Source: Methylobacterium sp. AMS5
GTDB lineage: Bacteria; Pseudomonadota; Alphaproteobacteria; Rhizobiales; Beijerinckiaceae
Assembly (NCBI RefSeq): GCF_001542815.1
Contig: NZ_CP006992.1
Span: 2,547,501-2,611,500, forward strand
Direction: 5' to 3'
DNA: 64,000 nucleotides
Shown here: one piece after another, positions 15,647 through 24,636 of the stretch
How the letters are laid out: every line of letters begins with the position of its first letter
Numbering within the stretch: the first letter of the stretch is position 1
The notes under the pieces: generated by a model
What the model was told of the DNA's origin: nothing
What the model saw: the letters and a program-made list of their open reading frames with translations, nothing else
Databases searched by the model: none
Program-made: the position numbers and the translations under genes

Positions 15647-16432
15647 ATGAAACCAGCCCGTCTTGCCGTCCTGGGGATCGCACTCGTTGCGGGCTGCGGC
15701 GCCGCCTTCTTGATGCAAGGGGAGGAGAAGGCGCCGGAGCCTGCGCCCGTCGCGAAAGCCGAGCCCGTCGTGCCGGTCCCGATGAGCGAGGTCCTCGTCG
15801 CCGCCGCCGAACTGCCTATGGGCCAGACCCTCAAGCCCGAGGATCTGCGCTGGCTGCCTTGGCCGGAACAGGCGATCTCGCCCGGCCTGATCGAGCGCCG
15901 CGCGGCGCCCAAGGGACTGGAGGACTCGGTCGGTGCGATCATCCGCACCGGCTTCTCGGCCAACGAGCCGATCCGGCCCGAACGTCTCGTCAAGGCCGGC
16001 AGCGGCTTCATGTCGGCGATCCTGCCGCCCGGCATGCGGGCCGTGGCGATCACCACGGATACCCGCGGATCGAGTTCGGCGGGCGGGTTCATCCTGCCGA
16101 ACGATCATGTCGACGTCATCAAGACCAGCAACGAGGGCAGCGAGCAGTTCGCCGAGACGCTGCTGACCGACGTGCGCGTGCTCGCCGTCGGCCAGATCGT
16201 GCAGGAGAAGAACGGTGCCAACGTCGTGACGGCGGAGACCGCCACCCTGGCCCTCACCCCGGCACAAGCCGAGACCGTGACGCTGGCTCAGAAGGTCGGG
16301 CAGCTCTCTCTCGCGCTGCGCAGCATCCAGGATTCCGCCCGAACCGCCGCCCTCTCCGAGGAGGCCGACATGCCGCCCGAGGGACCCATGACCGTGGTGC
16401 GATTCGGCGTCGCCAAGCAGCAGCGCCGGTGA
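15647..16432 (+). CDS. cpaB: Flp pilus assembly protein CpaB
   Basis: CpaB/RcpC is a periplasmic or outer-membrane associated factor needed for Flp pilus assembly, probably interacting with the secretin. The 261-aa protein has an N-terminal hydrophobic anchor (LAVLGIALVAGCGAAFLM), then an SAF domain (VLVAAAELPMGQTLKPEDLRWLPWP) and the conserved segment ILPPGMRAVAITTD...GGFILPNDHVDVI. It is the first gene of the collinear run cpaBCDEF-tadBC and is 11 bp before cpaC. Confidence 0.93.
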   Translation: MKPARLAVLGIALVAGCGAAFLMQGEEKAPEPAPVAKAEPVVPVPMSEVLVAAAELPMGQTLKPEDLRWLPWPEQAISPGLIERRAAPKGLEDSVGAIIRTGFSANEPIRPERLVKAGSGFMSAILPPGMRAVAITTDTRGSSSAGGFILPNDHVDVIKTSNEGSEQFAETLLTDVRVLAVGQIVQEKNGANVVTAETATLALTPAQAETVTLAQKVGQLSLALRSIQDSARTAALSEEADMPPEGPMTVVRFGVAKQQRR

Positions 16433-16443
16433 GGACAGGACCG

Positions 16444-17952
16444 ATGACGACCACCCCTCGCTTCCGCGGACTTGCCCTTCTCCTGCTCTCCGGCGCCTGC
16501 CTCGCGTCGGCGATGCTGTCCGGCCCGGCCTCGGCTCAAGCCGGCCTTCCCGGTGCCTCCCCCGTCCTGACGATCGGGGCCAACGAGGCGGCGGTGTCCC
16601 GGCGGGTCGAGTTGAGCAAGGGCCGCTCGCTCATCGTCGATCTGCCGCGCGACGCCAAGGAGGTCTTCGTCGCCAACCCGGCGGTCGCGAACGCGGTCGT
16701 CCGCTCCAGCCGCAAGCTCTTCCTGATCGGCATCGACAACGGCGCCACATCGATCTTCGTGATGGATGGCGAGGGACGCCAGATCGCGGCGCTCGACGTC
16801 ACCATCGCCCGCGATATCAACGTCCTGCGGCAGTCGCTGCAGCAGAGCCTGCCCGGCGGTCGGTTCGACGTGAAGGCGGTCGGGGATTCGCTGGTTCTCT
16901 CCGGCAGCGTGAACTCGACCTCGGAGGCGCAGCAGGCGCTCGACATCGCCAACGCCTTCGTCGGCATCGCGGCCGGCGGCGGTGTCGCGACCCGCGGCGC
17001 CGTCATCAACAACCTGACGATCCGCAACAAGGATCAGGTGATGATCCGCGTCACCGTGGTCGAGGTGGCGCGCACCGTTCTGAAGCAGTTCGGTATCAGC
17101 ACGAGCGGCAATTGGTCGGCTCTGAACCCGCTGGGCGGCAACTTCCTGACGAACAATACGGGTTTTCCGCTGACCGGATCACGGAGCCCGGACGCCAACG
17201 CTCTGACGGCATCCGTTCAGACGGGCGGATTCTCCTTCAAGGCCACCTTGCGCGCCTTCGAGCAGGCCGGCGTGTCCCGCATTCTGGCCGAGCCGACGCT
17301 GACCGCGATTTCCGGCGAGTCGGCAAAATTCACGGCGGGCGGCGAAATTCCGGTGCCGCTGAGCTGTTCGGCGGCTTCGACGGTTTCGATCGGCACCTCG
17401 GTGAGCCAGGGCTGCGTCGTCGCGCTGACCTACAAGCCCTACGGCGTGAGCCTGTCGTTCACCCCCGTCGTCATGGCCGAGAACCGCATTTCGGTCCGGA
17501 TCGCCACCGACGTGGTCGATCTCGATCCCCAGAACAGCTTCACCTACTACCTCAACGACCGTCCGACCCCTGTGCCTGGCACGACGAAGCGCAGCTCCGA
17601 GACGACGGTCGAGCTCGCCTCCGGCGCGACGATGATGACCGCCGGCCTGATCCAGCAGAAGAACCGGGCGGCGATCTCGGGTCTGCCCGGGCTGATGAAC
17701 CTACCGATCCTCGGCGCCCTGTTCCGCTCCCGCGACTACCAGCGCGACGAGACCGAGCTGATGATCATGGTCACCCCCTACATCGCGCAGCCGATGGAAG
17801 CGCGGCAGGTGCAGCGGCCGGACGATGGTTTCGTCGATGCACCGGACGGGCAGGCGGTGCTGCTCGGACGCCTGAACAAGATCTACGGCACGGTCGGCGG
17901 CGGCACCCTCGGGCCGGCCTATCGCGGCCGGGTCGGCTTCATCGCCGACTGA
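16444..17952 (+). CDS. cpaC: Pilus secretin CpaC
   Basis: CpaC (RcpA) forms the outer-membrane channel through which the Flp pilus passes. From ATG 16444 the protein is 502 aa; the open frame upstream to 15586 overlaps cpaB and is not coding. It has a signal peptide (ALLLLSGACLASAMLSGPASAQA), a pilus-N domain (LSKGRSLIVDLPRDAKEVFVANP), a BON-like domain, and a C-terminal secretin domain with EPTLTAISGESAKFTAGGEIPVP and the terminal signature LPGLMNLPILGALFRS. It is followed by cpaD. Confidence 0.95.
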   Translation: MTTTPRFRGLALLLLSGACLASAMLSGPASAQAGLPGASPVLTIGANEAAVSRRVELSKGRSLIVDLPRDAKEVFVANPAVANAVVRSSRKLFLIGIDNGATSIFVMDGEGRQIAALDVTIARDINVLRQSLQQSLPGGRFDVKAVGDSLVLSGSVNSTSEAQQALDIANAFVGIAAGGGVATRGAVINNLTIRNKDQVMIRVTVVEVARTVLKQFGISTSGNWSALNPLGGNFLTNNTGFPLTGSRSPDANALTASVQTGGFSFKATLRAFEQAGVSRILAEPTLTAISGESAKFTAGGEIPVPLSCSAASTVSIGTSVSQGCVVALTYKPYGVSLSFTPVVMAENRISVRIATDVVDLDPQNSFTYYLNDRPTPVPGTTKRSSETTVELASGATMMTAGLIQQKNRAAISGLPGLMNLPILGALFRSRDYQRDETELMIMVTPYIAQPMEARQVQRPDDGFVDAPDGQAVLLGRLNKIYGTVGGGTLGPAYRGRVGFIAD

Positions 17953-17977
17953 CCCCGTCCATCAGGATCGAATCACG

Positions 17978-18724
17978 ATGTCCTCCCCCGCCCGCACCCC
18001 CGTCTCCCGCGCCTGGCCGGTCGCCGCCGCCATGCTTCTTGCCGCCGGCCTTGGCGCCTGCCGCGCGGACCGGGTCGCGACCACCGGCTCGACCTACCCG
18101 ATCGACGTGCGCACCCGCCACCCGATCGTGCTCGCCGATGCCGACCGCAGCCTCGATGTGTTTCCCACGGGAATCGGCCATATCGATCCGCGCCAGCGCG
18201 CCGACATCGAGGCCTTCCTCGTCGAGTACCGGCGCTACGGCCGCGGCATCCTCCTCGTCGAGCTGCCGCGCGGCGTATCGCCGGGTTTGGCCGGGCCCGT
18301 CGAGCGCACCGGCGCATCGATCCGGCGCCTCGCGGCGGAGATGGGCGTGCCGGCCGGCGGCGTGCGGGTGGCCGGCTACCCGATCGCCAACCCCACATTG
18401 GCCTCGCCCCTGCGCCTGAGCTTCCAGCGGATGCAGGCCAAGGTCGCCGACAAGTGCGGGCTCTGGCCGAGAGACCTCGGCGCCAGCGACCTGCGGTCCA
18501 ACTGGTCGAACGAGCCGACATGGAATCTCGGCTGCGCGATGCAGTCCAATGTCGCCGCCCAAGTCGCCGATCCGATCGACTTCGTGCGCGGCCGGCCCGA
18601 GGGCCGTATCGATACGGTCCTGCGCACCAAGGATCTCGGCCAGCTCCGCGAGGGCAAGGATCCGTCAACGCAATGGCGTCAGGATGGGCAGACGAATGTC
18701 AGCAGCGAAGTGAAGAGCCAGTAG
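17978..18724 (+). CDS. cpaD: Pilus assembly lipoprotein CpaD
   Basis: CpaD is an outer-membrane lipoprotein that supports the CpaC secretin. The 248-aa product has a signal sequence with lipobox LGAC (Cys at residue 28) followed by the CpaD domain: YPIDVRTRHPIVLADADRSLDVFP near the N-terminus and SNWSNEPTWNLGCAMQSNVAAQVADP, a family hallmark, near the C-terminus. It starts 25 bp after cpaC. Confidence 0.93.
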   Translation: MSSPARTPVSRAWPVAAAMLLAAGLGACRADRVATTGSTYPIDVRTRHPIVLADADRSLDVFPTGIGHIDPRQRADIEAFLVEYRRYGRGILLVELPRGVSPGLAGPVERTGASIRRLAAEMGVPAGGVRVAGYPIANPTLASPLRLSFQRMQAKVADKCGLWPRDLGASDLRSNWSNEPTWNLGCAMQSNVAAQVADPIDFVRGRPEGRIDTVLRTKDLGQLREGKDPSTQWRQDGQTNVSSEVKSQ

Positions 18725-18808
18725 CCTCGCCGGCCTCTCGTGCGCCGCCTCGAACCCCTGTCGATCACCGGCCGCGCCACTCGGCACAAGAACCGGAAAC
18801 CACGCATC

Positions 18809-20053
18809 ATGCCGGACACCCACGAGGCTTCAGAGCGGACCATCGCCCCGGTGCCGCGGATCACGATCCAGGCTTTCTGCGACACGCCGGAGACGGCTGC
18901 GATGATCGAGGGCATCGCCGCCGAACGCCGGATGCAGAAGGCCCACGTCAAGGTGCAGATGGGCGGGGGGGCGGCAGCTCTGGAGGCTTACCGGCACGCG
19001 CCCACGCCCAACGTGATCGTGCTCGAATTCCTGAATCTCAAGTCCCGGCCGCTCGAATGCCTCGACCAGCTCGCCGAGGTCTGCGACGAGGGCACGAAGG
19101 TGCTGGTGATCGGCCACGTCAACGACGTGTTGCTCTACCGGCAGTTCATCCAGCGGGGGGTGAGCGAGTACCTGATGGCGCCGGTCGAGCCGGTCGCGAT
19201 GATCGCCGCGGTCTCCGATCTGTTCGCGGCGCCGGGCGCGAAGCCGGTGGGGCGTACGGTCGCCGTCTACGGCGCGCGCGGCGGCGTCGGCAGCTCGACG
19301 GTGGCTCAGAATCTCGCCTGGACGGTGGCCCGCGAGCACGGCACCGCGACGGTGATCGCCGACCTCGACGTCGCCTTCGGCACGGCGAGCCTCAACTTCA
19401 ACCAGGATCCGCCCCAGGGCATCGCCGAGGCGGTGTTCGCGCCCGAGCGTCTCGATGCCAACCTGCTCGACCGCCTGCTCTCGAAATGCGCCGACAATCT
19501 GAGCCTGCTCTCGGCGCCCGCAACCCTCGACCGCACCGTCGACCTGACCGAGCCCGCCTTCGATGCGCTGACCGACCTGCTGCGGGCAGCGGTGCCCTGC
19601 ATCGTCCTCGACGTGCCGCATCAATGGTCGGCCTGGACCCGCCGCGTGCTGATCAGCGCCGACGAGATCCTGATCGTCGCCCCGCCGGACCTGGCGGGTT
19701 TGCGCAACGTCAAGAACCTGCTCGCCCTGCTGCACCAGCAGCGTCCCAACGATGCGCGGGCGCGGATCGTCCTCAACGGCGTCGGCGTGCCCAAGCGGCC
19801 CGAGATCGCGGCGGCCGAGTTCTCCAAGGCGCTCGACGTCCCGCTCCAGGCGGTCATCCCCTTCGATCCGGCCCTGTTCGGCACCGCCGCCAATAACGGC
19901 CAGATGATCGCCGAGGTCCAGGCCGGCTCCAAGCCGGCGGAGATCTTCTCCGACCTTGCCGCGGCGGTGACCGGCCGGGCCGAGATCCGCCGGGCCCGGG
20001 CCAATCTCCTGGAACCACTTTTCGCCCGGCTGACCCGCAAGAAGGCGTCCTGA
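18809..20053 (+). CDS. cpaE: Pilus assembly ATPase-like protein CpaE (TadZ)
   Basis: CpaE/TadZ is a MinD-related protein that positions the pilus machinery at the pole. The 414-aa form starts at MPDTHEAS; a GTG at 18740 in the same frame lacks support. The N-terminal third is a receiver-like domain, but the phosphoacceptor site reads VIVLEFL rather than having Asp, so it is probably not phosphorylated. The MinD-like domain has a deviant P-loop YGARGGVGSSTVAQNLAW with Ser where Lys is usual, as often seen in this family. VIADLDVAFG is the switch region. Confidence 0.92.
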   Translation: MPDTHEASERTIAPVPRITIQAFCDTPETAAMIEGIAAERRMQKAHVKVQMGGGAAALEAYRHAPTPNVIVLEFLNLKSRPLECLDQLAEVCDEGTKVLVIGHVNDVLLYRQFIQRGVSEYLMAPVEPVAMIAAVSDLFAAPGAKPVGRTVAVYGARGGVGSSTVAQNLAWTVAREHGTATVIADLDVAFGTASLNFNQDPPQGIAEAVFAPERLDANLLDRLLSKCADNLSLLSAPATLDRTVDLTEPAFDALTDLLRAAVPCIVLDVPHQWSAWTRRVLISADEILIVAPPDLAGLRNVKNLLALLHQQRPNDARARIVLNGVGVPKRPEIAAAEFSKALDVPLQAVIPFDPALFGTAANNGQMIAEVQAGSKPAEIFSDLAAAVTGRAEIRRARANLLEPLFARLTRKKAS

Positions 20054-20100
20054 CGGTGCCCTGCGCTCTTTCCTCCCAAGACTGCTGAAGGCGCGGCGCC

Positions 20101-21549
20101 ATGTTCGGTCGACGCTCCAATACCGCCGCGGCTCCCGCCCCGGCCGCTCCCGCAGCCGGACCGGCGAACGTCACCCCGCCGGTCCTGCAGCAGGAGGCCG
20201 TGCGCGCGCGTCCCGAGGCGCCGAGCGCCCCGGCGCCGCAGGTGCAGCAGCCGAAATCCGAGGATTACTTCCGCACGAAGAGCATGATCTTCGGCGCGCT
20301 GATCGAGGCCATCGACCTCGCCCAGCTCGCACGGCTCGAAGGCGAGGCGGCACGCGAGGAGATCCGCGACATCGTCTCCGAGATCATCGGTCTCAAGAAC
20401 ATCGTGCTGTCGATCGCCGAGCAGGAAGAGCTGCTCGACGACATCTGCAACGACGTGCTCGGCTACGGTCCGCTGGAGCCGCTGCTCGCCCGCGACGACA
20501 TCGCCGACGTGATGGTCAACGGCGCCGACCGGACCTTCATCGAGGTCGGCGGCAAGATTCAGCTCACCTCCGTGCGCTTCCGCGACAACCAGCAACTGAT
20601 GAACATCTGCCAGCGGATCGTCAGCCAGGTCGGCCGCCGCGTGGACGAGTCCTCGCCGATCTGCGACGCGCGCCTGCCCGACGGCTCGCGCGTCAACGTC
20701 ATCGCTCCGCCGCTCGCCATCGATGGGCCGGCGCTGACCATCCGTAAGTTCAAGAAGGACAAGCTCACCCTCGATCAGCTCGTGCGCTTCGGGGCGATCT
20801 CGCCGGAGGGCGCGAAGATCCTGCAGATCATCGGCAAGGTCCGCTGCAACGTCGTGATCTCGGGCGGCACCGGATCGGGCAAGACGACCTTACTCAACTG
20901 CCTCACCGCCTTCATCGAGCACGACGAGCGCGTCATCACCTGCGAAGACGCGGCCGAACTTCAACTCCAGCAGCCGCACGTGGTGCGGTTGGAGACCCGG
21001 CCTCCGAACCTGGAGGGCCAGGGGCAGGTCACCATGCGCGACCTGGTCAAGAACTGCCTGCGCATGCGCCCCGAGCGCATCATCGTCGGCGAGGTGCGCG
21101 GACCGGAAGCCTTCGATCTGCTGCAGGCGATGAACACCGGCCACGACGGCTCGATGGGCACGCTGCACGCCAACTCCCCGCGCGAGTGCCTCGCGCGTAT
21201 CGAATCGATGATCACGATGGGCGGCTTCTCGCTCCCTTCGCGCACGCTGCGCGAGATGATCACCGGCTCGATCGACGTGATCATCCAGGCCATGCGCATG
21301 CGCGACGGCTCCCGGCGCATCACCCACATCACCGAGGTGATGGGGATGGAGGGTGAGGTCATCATCACCCAGGATCTGTTCGTCTACGACGTGCTCGGCG
21401 AGGACGCGAACGGGCGCCTGATCGGCCGCCACCGCTCCACCGGGATCGGCCGTCCGCGCTTCTGGGAGCGGGCGCGCTACTACGGCGAGGAGCGGGCGCT
21501 GGCCGCCGCCCTCGACGCCGCCGTGACCGAAGGGGAGGCGGCATCGTGA
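20101..21549 (+). CDS. cpaF: Pilus assembly ATPase CpaF (TadA)
   Basis: This is the hexameric secretion ATPase (GspE/VirB11 superfamily) that powers Flp pilus extension. The 482-aa protein has a Pro/Ala-rich N-terminus (to about residue 55), an N-domain with [22 protein letters not shown], Walker [18 protein letters not shown], and the Walker B/His box region [23 protein letters not shown] with [11 protein letters not shown]. Its stop overlaps the tadB start by 4 bp (GTGA), indicating translational coupling. Confidence 0.96.
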   Translation: MFGRRSNTAAAPAPAAPAAGPANVTPPVLQQEAVRARPEAPSAPAPQVQQPKSEDYFRTKSMIFGALIEAIDLAQLARLEGEAAREEIRDIVSEIIGLKNIVLSIAEQEELLDDICNDVLGYGPLEPLLARDDIADVMVNGADRTFIEVGGKIQLTSVRFRDNQQLMNICQRIVSQVGRRVDESSPICDARLPDGSRVNVIAPPLAIDGPALTIRKFKKDKLTLDQLVRFGAISPEGAKILQIIGKVRCNVVISGGTGSGKTTLLNCLTAFIEHDERVITCEDAAELQLQQPHVVRLETRPPNLEGQGQVTMRDLVKNCLRMRPERIIVGEVRGPEAFDLLQAMNTGHDGSMGTLHANSPRECLARIESMITMGGFSLPSRTLREMITGSIDVIIQAMRMRDGSRRITHITEVMGMEGEVIITQDLFVYDVLGEDANGRLIGRHRSTGIGRPRFWERARYYGEERALAAALDAAVTEGEAAS

Positions 21550-22517
21550 GTGCGTTCAACGCCCCTCTGGCGGTCGGGCTCGTGGCGGTGGCCGCCGGTT
21601 CGCTCGCCTACGTGTTCCTGATGCCCGCCCTTTCGGGCGAGCGGCGGGCCGAGCAGCGTCGCAAGGCGCTGGGTCAGCCCCAGGCCCTGCTTGCGGAGCG
21701 CGGCGCGGCCGCCAGCCGCCGCGAGCAAGTCGCCAAGAGTCTCAAGGAGCTGGAAGCCAAGAAGGACAAGACCAAGGTCACCCTCGAACTGCGCCTCGCC
21801 CGCGCCGGCCTCGATTGGAGCCGCCAGAAGTATCAGGTCGTCTCGGCGATCTCCGCCGTCGTGCTCGCGCTGGCCGCCTTCTTCGTCTCGCACAATGTGA
21901 TCGTCGCCGGGCTCGCCCTGTTCGTGGGCGCGCTCGGCCTGCCCGCGTGGTGGCTCAAGCGGCGGCAGAAGCGGCGGGTTGCGGCCTTCATCGAGGAATT
22001 GCCCAACGCCATGGATGTGGTGGTGCGCGGTCTGCGCTCCGGCATTCCCCTGGGCGACTGCCTGCGCATGATCGCACGCGAGGCGAAGGAGCCTCTGCGC
22101 AGCGAGTTCCGGGTGACGATGGAATCCCAGGCGCTCGGCCTGTCGATGTCCGACGCGATCCTGCGCATGTACGAGCGCGTGCCCGTGACCGAGGTGAATT
22201 TCTTCTCCATCGTGATCGGCATTCAGCAGAAGGCCGGCGGCAATCTCTCGGAGGCCTTGGGAAACCTGTCGCGGGTGCTGCGCGAGCGCAAGAAGATGGC
22301 CGGCAAGATCCAGGCGATGAGCATGGAGGCCAAGGCATCGGCCGCCATCATCGGTGCCCTGCCGTTCGTCGTCGGCGGGGGGACCTATCTGTCGAGTCCC
22401 GATTACACCGCGCTCCTGTGGACCACCTCGGTCGGCAAGATCGCCCTCGTGATCTCGGGTCTGTGGATGCTGACCGGCGTCTTCGTGATGAAGAAGATGA
22501 TCAATTTCGACATCTGA
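21546..22517 (+). CDS. tadB: Type II secretion F-domain protein TadB
   Basis: TadB is a polytopic inner-membrane platform protein for the pilus ATPase. The 323-aa product has an N-terminal membrane anchor, a cytoplasmic linker with many Lys/Arg, and a T2SSF domain (FIEELPNAMDVVVRGLRSGIPLGDCLRMIA; VTEVNFFSIVIGIQQKAGGNLSEAL). It ends with two membrane spans and MKKMINFDI, a usual TadB end. GTG start overlaps cpaF. Confidence 0.94.
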   Translation: MSAFNAPLAVGLVAVAAGSLAYVFLMPALSGERRAEQRRKALGQPQALLAERGAAASRREQVAKSLKELEAKKDKTKVTLELRLARAGLDWSRQKYQVVSAISAVVLALAAFFVSHNVIVAGLALFVGALGLPAWWLKRRQKRRVAAFIEELPNAMDVVVRGLRSGIPLGDCLRMIAREAKEPLRSEFRVTMESQALGLSMSDAILRMYERVPVTEVNFFSIVIGIQQKAGGNLSEALGNLSRVLRERKKMAGKIQAMSMEAKASAAIIGALPFVVGGGTYLSSPDYTALLWTTSVGKIALVISGLWMLTGVFVMKKMINFDI

Positions 22518-22565
22518 GTCGCGCGCCGGAAGGCGACGTGAAGGGGCGGACTGGGCCGGACACCG

Positions 22566-23537
22566 ATGCTGGATGACTTCGTCAACACTGCGTTCGCGCC
22601 CCGCACCATCGCTGCGGTGCTGGCGGGCGTCGCCGCGGCGGCGACGGCCTTCACCCTGGTGCAGCCGCTGATCGAGGGCGACCCACTCGCCAAGCGGATG
22701 AAGCTCGTCAGCGACGAGCGCGAGCAGATCCGTCAGCGCGAACGCGAGCGGCTCAACAGCCGCACGACGCTGCGCGCGGAACCGAAGGCCTACATGAAGC
22801 GAGTCGTCGAGCAGTTCAATCTCGGCCGCTGGCTCGGCACGGAGACCGCCAAAGCCAAGCTGATTCGGGCCGGGTATCGCGGCGCCGGGGCCGAGACCGC
22901 CTTCCTCTTCTTCCGCCTCGTGATGCCGATCACCCTCACGGCCGTCGCGCTGTTCTACCTGTTCGTGCTCGAAGTGCTCGACCAACCGTTCGTCATCCGG
23001 CTCGGCCTCGTCTTTGCTGCCGGCTTCTTCGGTCTCAAGCTGCCGGAGGTGTACCTGTCGAACATCACCTCCAAGCGGCAGGCGGAGATCCGCCGCGCCT
23101 GGCCCGACGCCCTCGACCTCTGCCTGATCTGCGTCGAGTCGGGCATGTCGGTCGAGAACGCGTTCCGGCGGGTCAGCCTGGAGGTCGCGAGCCAATCGGC
23201 CGTGCTCGCCGAGGAACTGGCGCTCCTGACCGCCGAGCTGTCCTTCCTGCCCGAGCGGCGCGTGGCCTACGAGAATCTCGCCCTGCGCACGGGGCTGGAG
23301 ATCGTCAAGTCGCTGACCACGGCGCTGATGCAGGCCGAGCGCTACGGCACGCCGGTGGGGCAGGCCCTGCGCGTGCTGGCGCAGGAGAGCCGGGACTACC
23401 GCATGACTGAGGCCGAGAAGAAGGCCGCCTCGCTTCCGCCGAAGCTCACCGTGCCGATGATCCTGTTCTTCCTGCCGGTGCTGTTCGTGGTTCTCCTGAC
23501 GCCGGCGGGTATCCAGGTCTACGAGGCGATGAAGTAA
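22566..23537 (+). CDS. tadC: Type II secretion F-domain protein TadC
   Basis: This is the second platform protein of the Tad machine, presumed to act with TadB. Its 323 aa include an N-terminal span, then two more near residues 115-160, and the T2SSF domain with RRAWPDALDLCLICVESGMSVENAFRRVS and AERYGTPVGQALRVLAQESRDYRM. The end (FLPVLFVVLLTPAGIQVYEAMK) is characteristic. It starts 48 bp after tadB. The usual downstream tadD, tadE/F and tadG genes are not here. Confidence 0.94.
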   Translation: MLDDFVNTAFAPRTIAAVLAGVAAAATAFTLVQPLIEGDPLAKRMKLVSDEREQIRQRERERLNSRTTLRAEPKAYMKRVVEQFNLGRWLGTETAKAKLIRAGYRGAGAETAFLFFRLVMPITLTAVALFYLFVLEVLDQPFVIRLGLVFAAGFFGLKLPEVYLSNITSKRQAEIRRAWPDALDLCLICVESGMSVENAFRRVSLEVASQSAVLAEELALLTAELSFLPERRVAYENLALRTGLEIVKSLTTALMQAERYGTPVGQALRVLAQESRDYRMTEAEKKAASLPPKLTVPMILFFLPVLFVVLLTPAGIQVYEAMK

Positions 23538-23637
23538 GCGGCTTCGGGGCCAGCGGCCCCTTCGGCCCGATCCCCGGATGCACTCGGCCGTTCGATGCTG
23601 TAGCCACGCGCGGATCTCCACCGCGACGCGGCACCCC

Positions 23638-24636
23638 ATGGCTCTGCTTTCCCTCGACGATCTCGCACCCGGTCAGGAATACGCGGCCGGGCCGATCACC
23701 GTCGGCCGTGACGAACTCGTCGCCTTCGCCCGGGCCTACGATCCGCAGCCCTTCCACCTCGATGAGGCGGCAGCGAAGGAGACCTTCGTCGGCACCCTGA
23801 TCGGTTCGGGCTGGCAGACGGCGGCGCTGGGCATGCGCCTGTTCGCGCAGGCCCTGGTTTCGCACGCGACCTCGATGGGGTCGCCCGGCATCACCGCCCT
23901 GCGCTGGCTGAGACCCGTCCTGCCCGGTGATGCCCTGAGCGCGGTGATCCGTGTCGAGGAAGTCCGCCCGTCATCCTCGAAGCCTGACCGTGGCATGGCG
24001 CGGCTCTCGATGACGCTGACGAACGGGCGCGGCGAGGCGGTGATGACCCAGGCCTTCGCGGTGCTGTTCGCGCGCGCCGGCGCCGTGCCCGCACCGCGCC
24101 CGGTCGAACTCTCGACGGAGACGGGCCCCGTGGCGGAGCCGGACGACGCGGTGCCGCTGCCCTACCTTGCGCAGGCGGAGCTTGGTGTCACCCGCGGACT
24201 CGGCGCCCACCGCTTCGAGGCGGACGACATCATCGCCTTCGCGCGGGCCTACGATCCGCAGATCTTCCATCTCGATGCGGAGGCCGCGCGGGCCACGCAT
24301 TTCGGCGCGCTCTGCGCCTCGGGCTGGCAGACCGCAGCGGTCTGGATGAAGCGGCTCAACGCGACCTTCGCCCGGGACATCGCGCTCACGGCCCGCTCCG
24401 GCCCGGTGCCGCAGCTCGGCCCCTCGCCGGGGTTCAAGGACCTAAAATGGCTGCGGCCGGTCTATGCCGGCGACACGATCCGCTATGCCAGCACGCTCAT
24501 CGACCGGCGCGCCTCCCGCTCGCGGCCCGGCTGGGGCATCGCCACGCATCACAACACGGCCGAGAATCAACGCGGTGAGCCGGTCTTCGCGTTCACCGGC
24601 ACGGTGTTCTGGCAGTGGGAGCCTCCGGCCGCATGA
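23638..24636 (+). CDS. Tandem MaoC-like dehydratase (two hot-dog domains)
   Basis: MaoC-family enzymes hydrate or dehydrate acyl-CoA thioesters. The 332-aa product from MALLSLDDLAPG has two full copies of the domain: the first carries FARAYDPQPFHLDEAAA and GWQTAALGMRL, the second FARAYDPQIFHLDAEAA and GWQTAAVWMKR. Each retains the Asp and His of the (R)-hydratase motif. Each is followed by PG(D/...)LRWLRPV.GD or FKDLKWLRPVYAGD. Internal similarity shows duplication of a gene usually about 150 aa long. Its stop overlaps the MFS start (ATGA), so the two are translated together. Substrate unknown. Confidence 0.87.
   Translation: MALLSLDDLAPGQEYAAGPITVGRDELVAFARAYDPQPFHLDEAAAKETFVGTLIGSGWQTAALGMRLFAQALVSHATSMGSPGITALRWLRPVLPGDALSAVIRVEEVRPSSSKPDRGMARLSMTLTNGRGEAVMTQAFAVLFARAGAVPAPRPVELSTETGPVAEPDDAVPLPYLAQAELGVTRGLGAHRFEADDIIAFARAYDPQIFHLDAEAARATHFGALCASGWQTAAVWMKRLNATFARDIALTARSGPVPQLGPSPGFKDLKWLRPVYAGDTIRYASTLIDRRASRSRPGWGIATHHNTAENQRGEPVFAFTGTVFWQWEPPAA

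Noticed and set aside
15586..16443. Upstream extension of the cpaC frame giving a 788-codon protein
   Set aside because: It overlaps cpaB entirely, is Arg-rich and lacks a signal peptide; the ATG at 16444 begins a proper signal peptide.
21480..23639. Minus-strand frame of 719 codons opposite tadB and tadC
   Set aside because: Composition-driven shadow; both plus-strand genes carry T2SSF domains.
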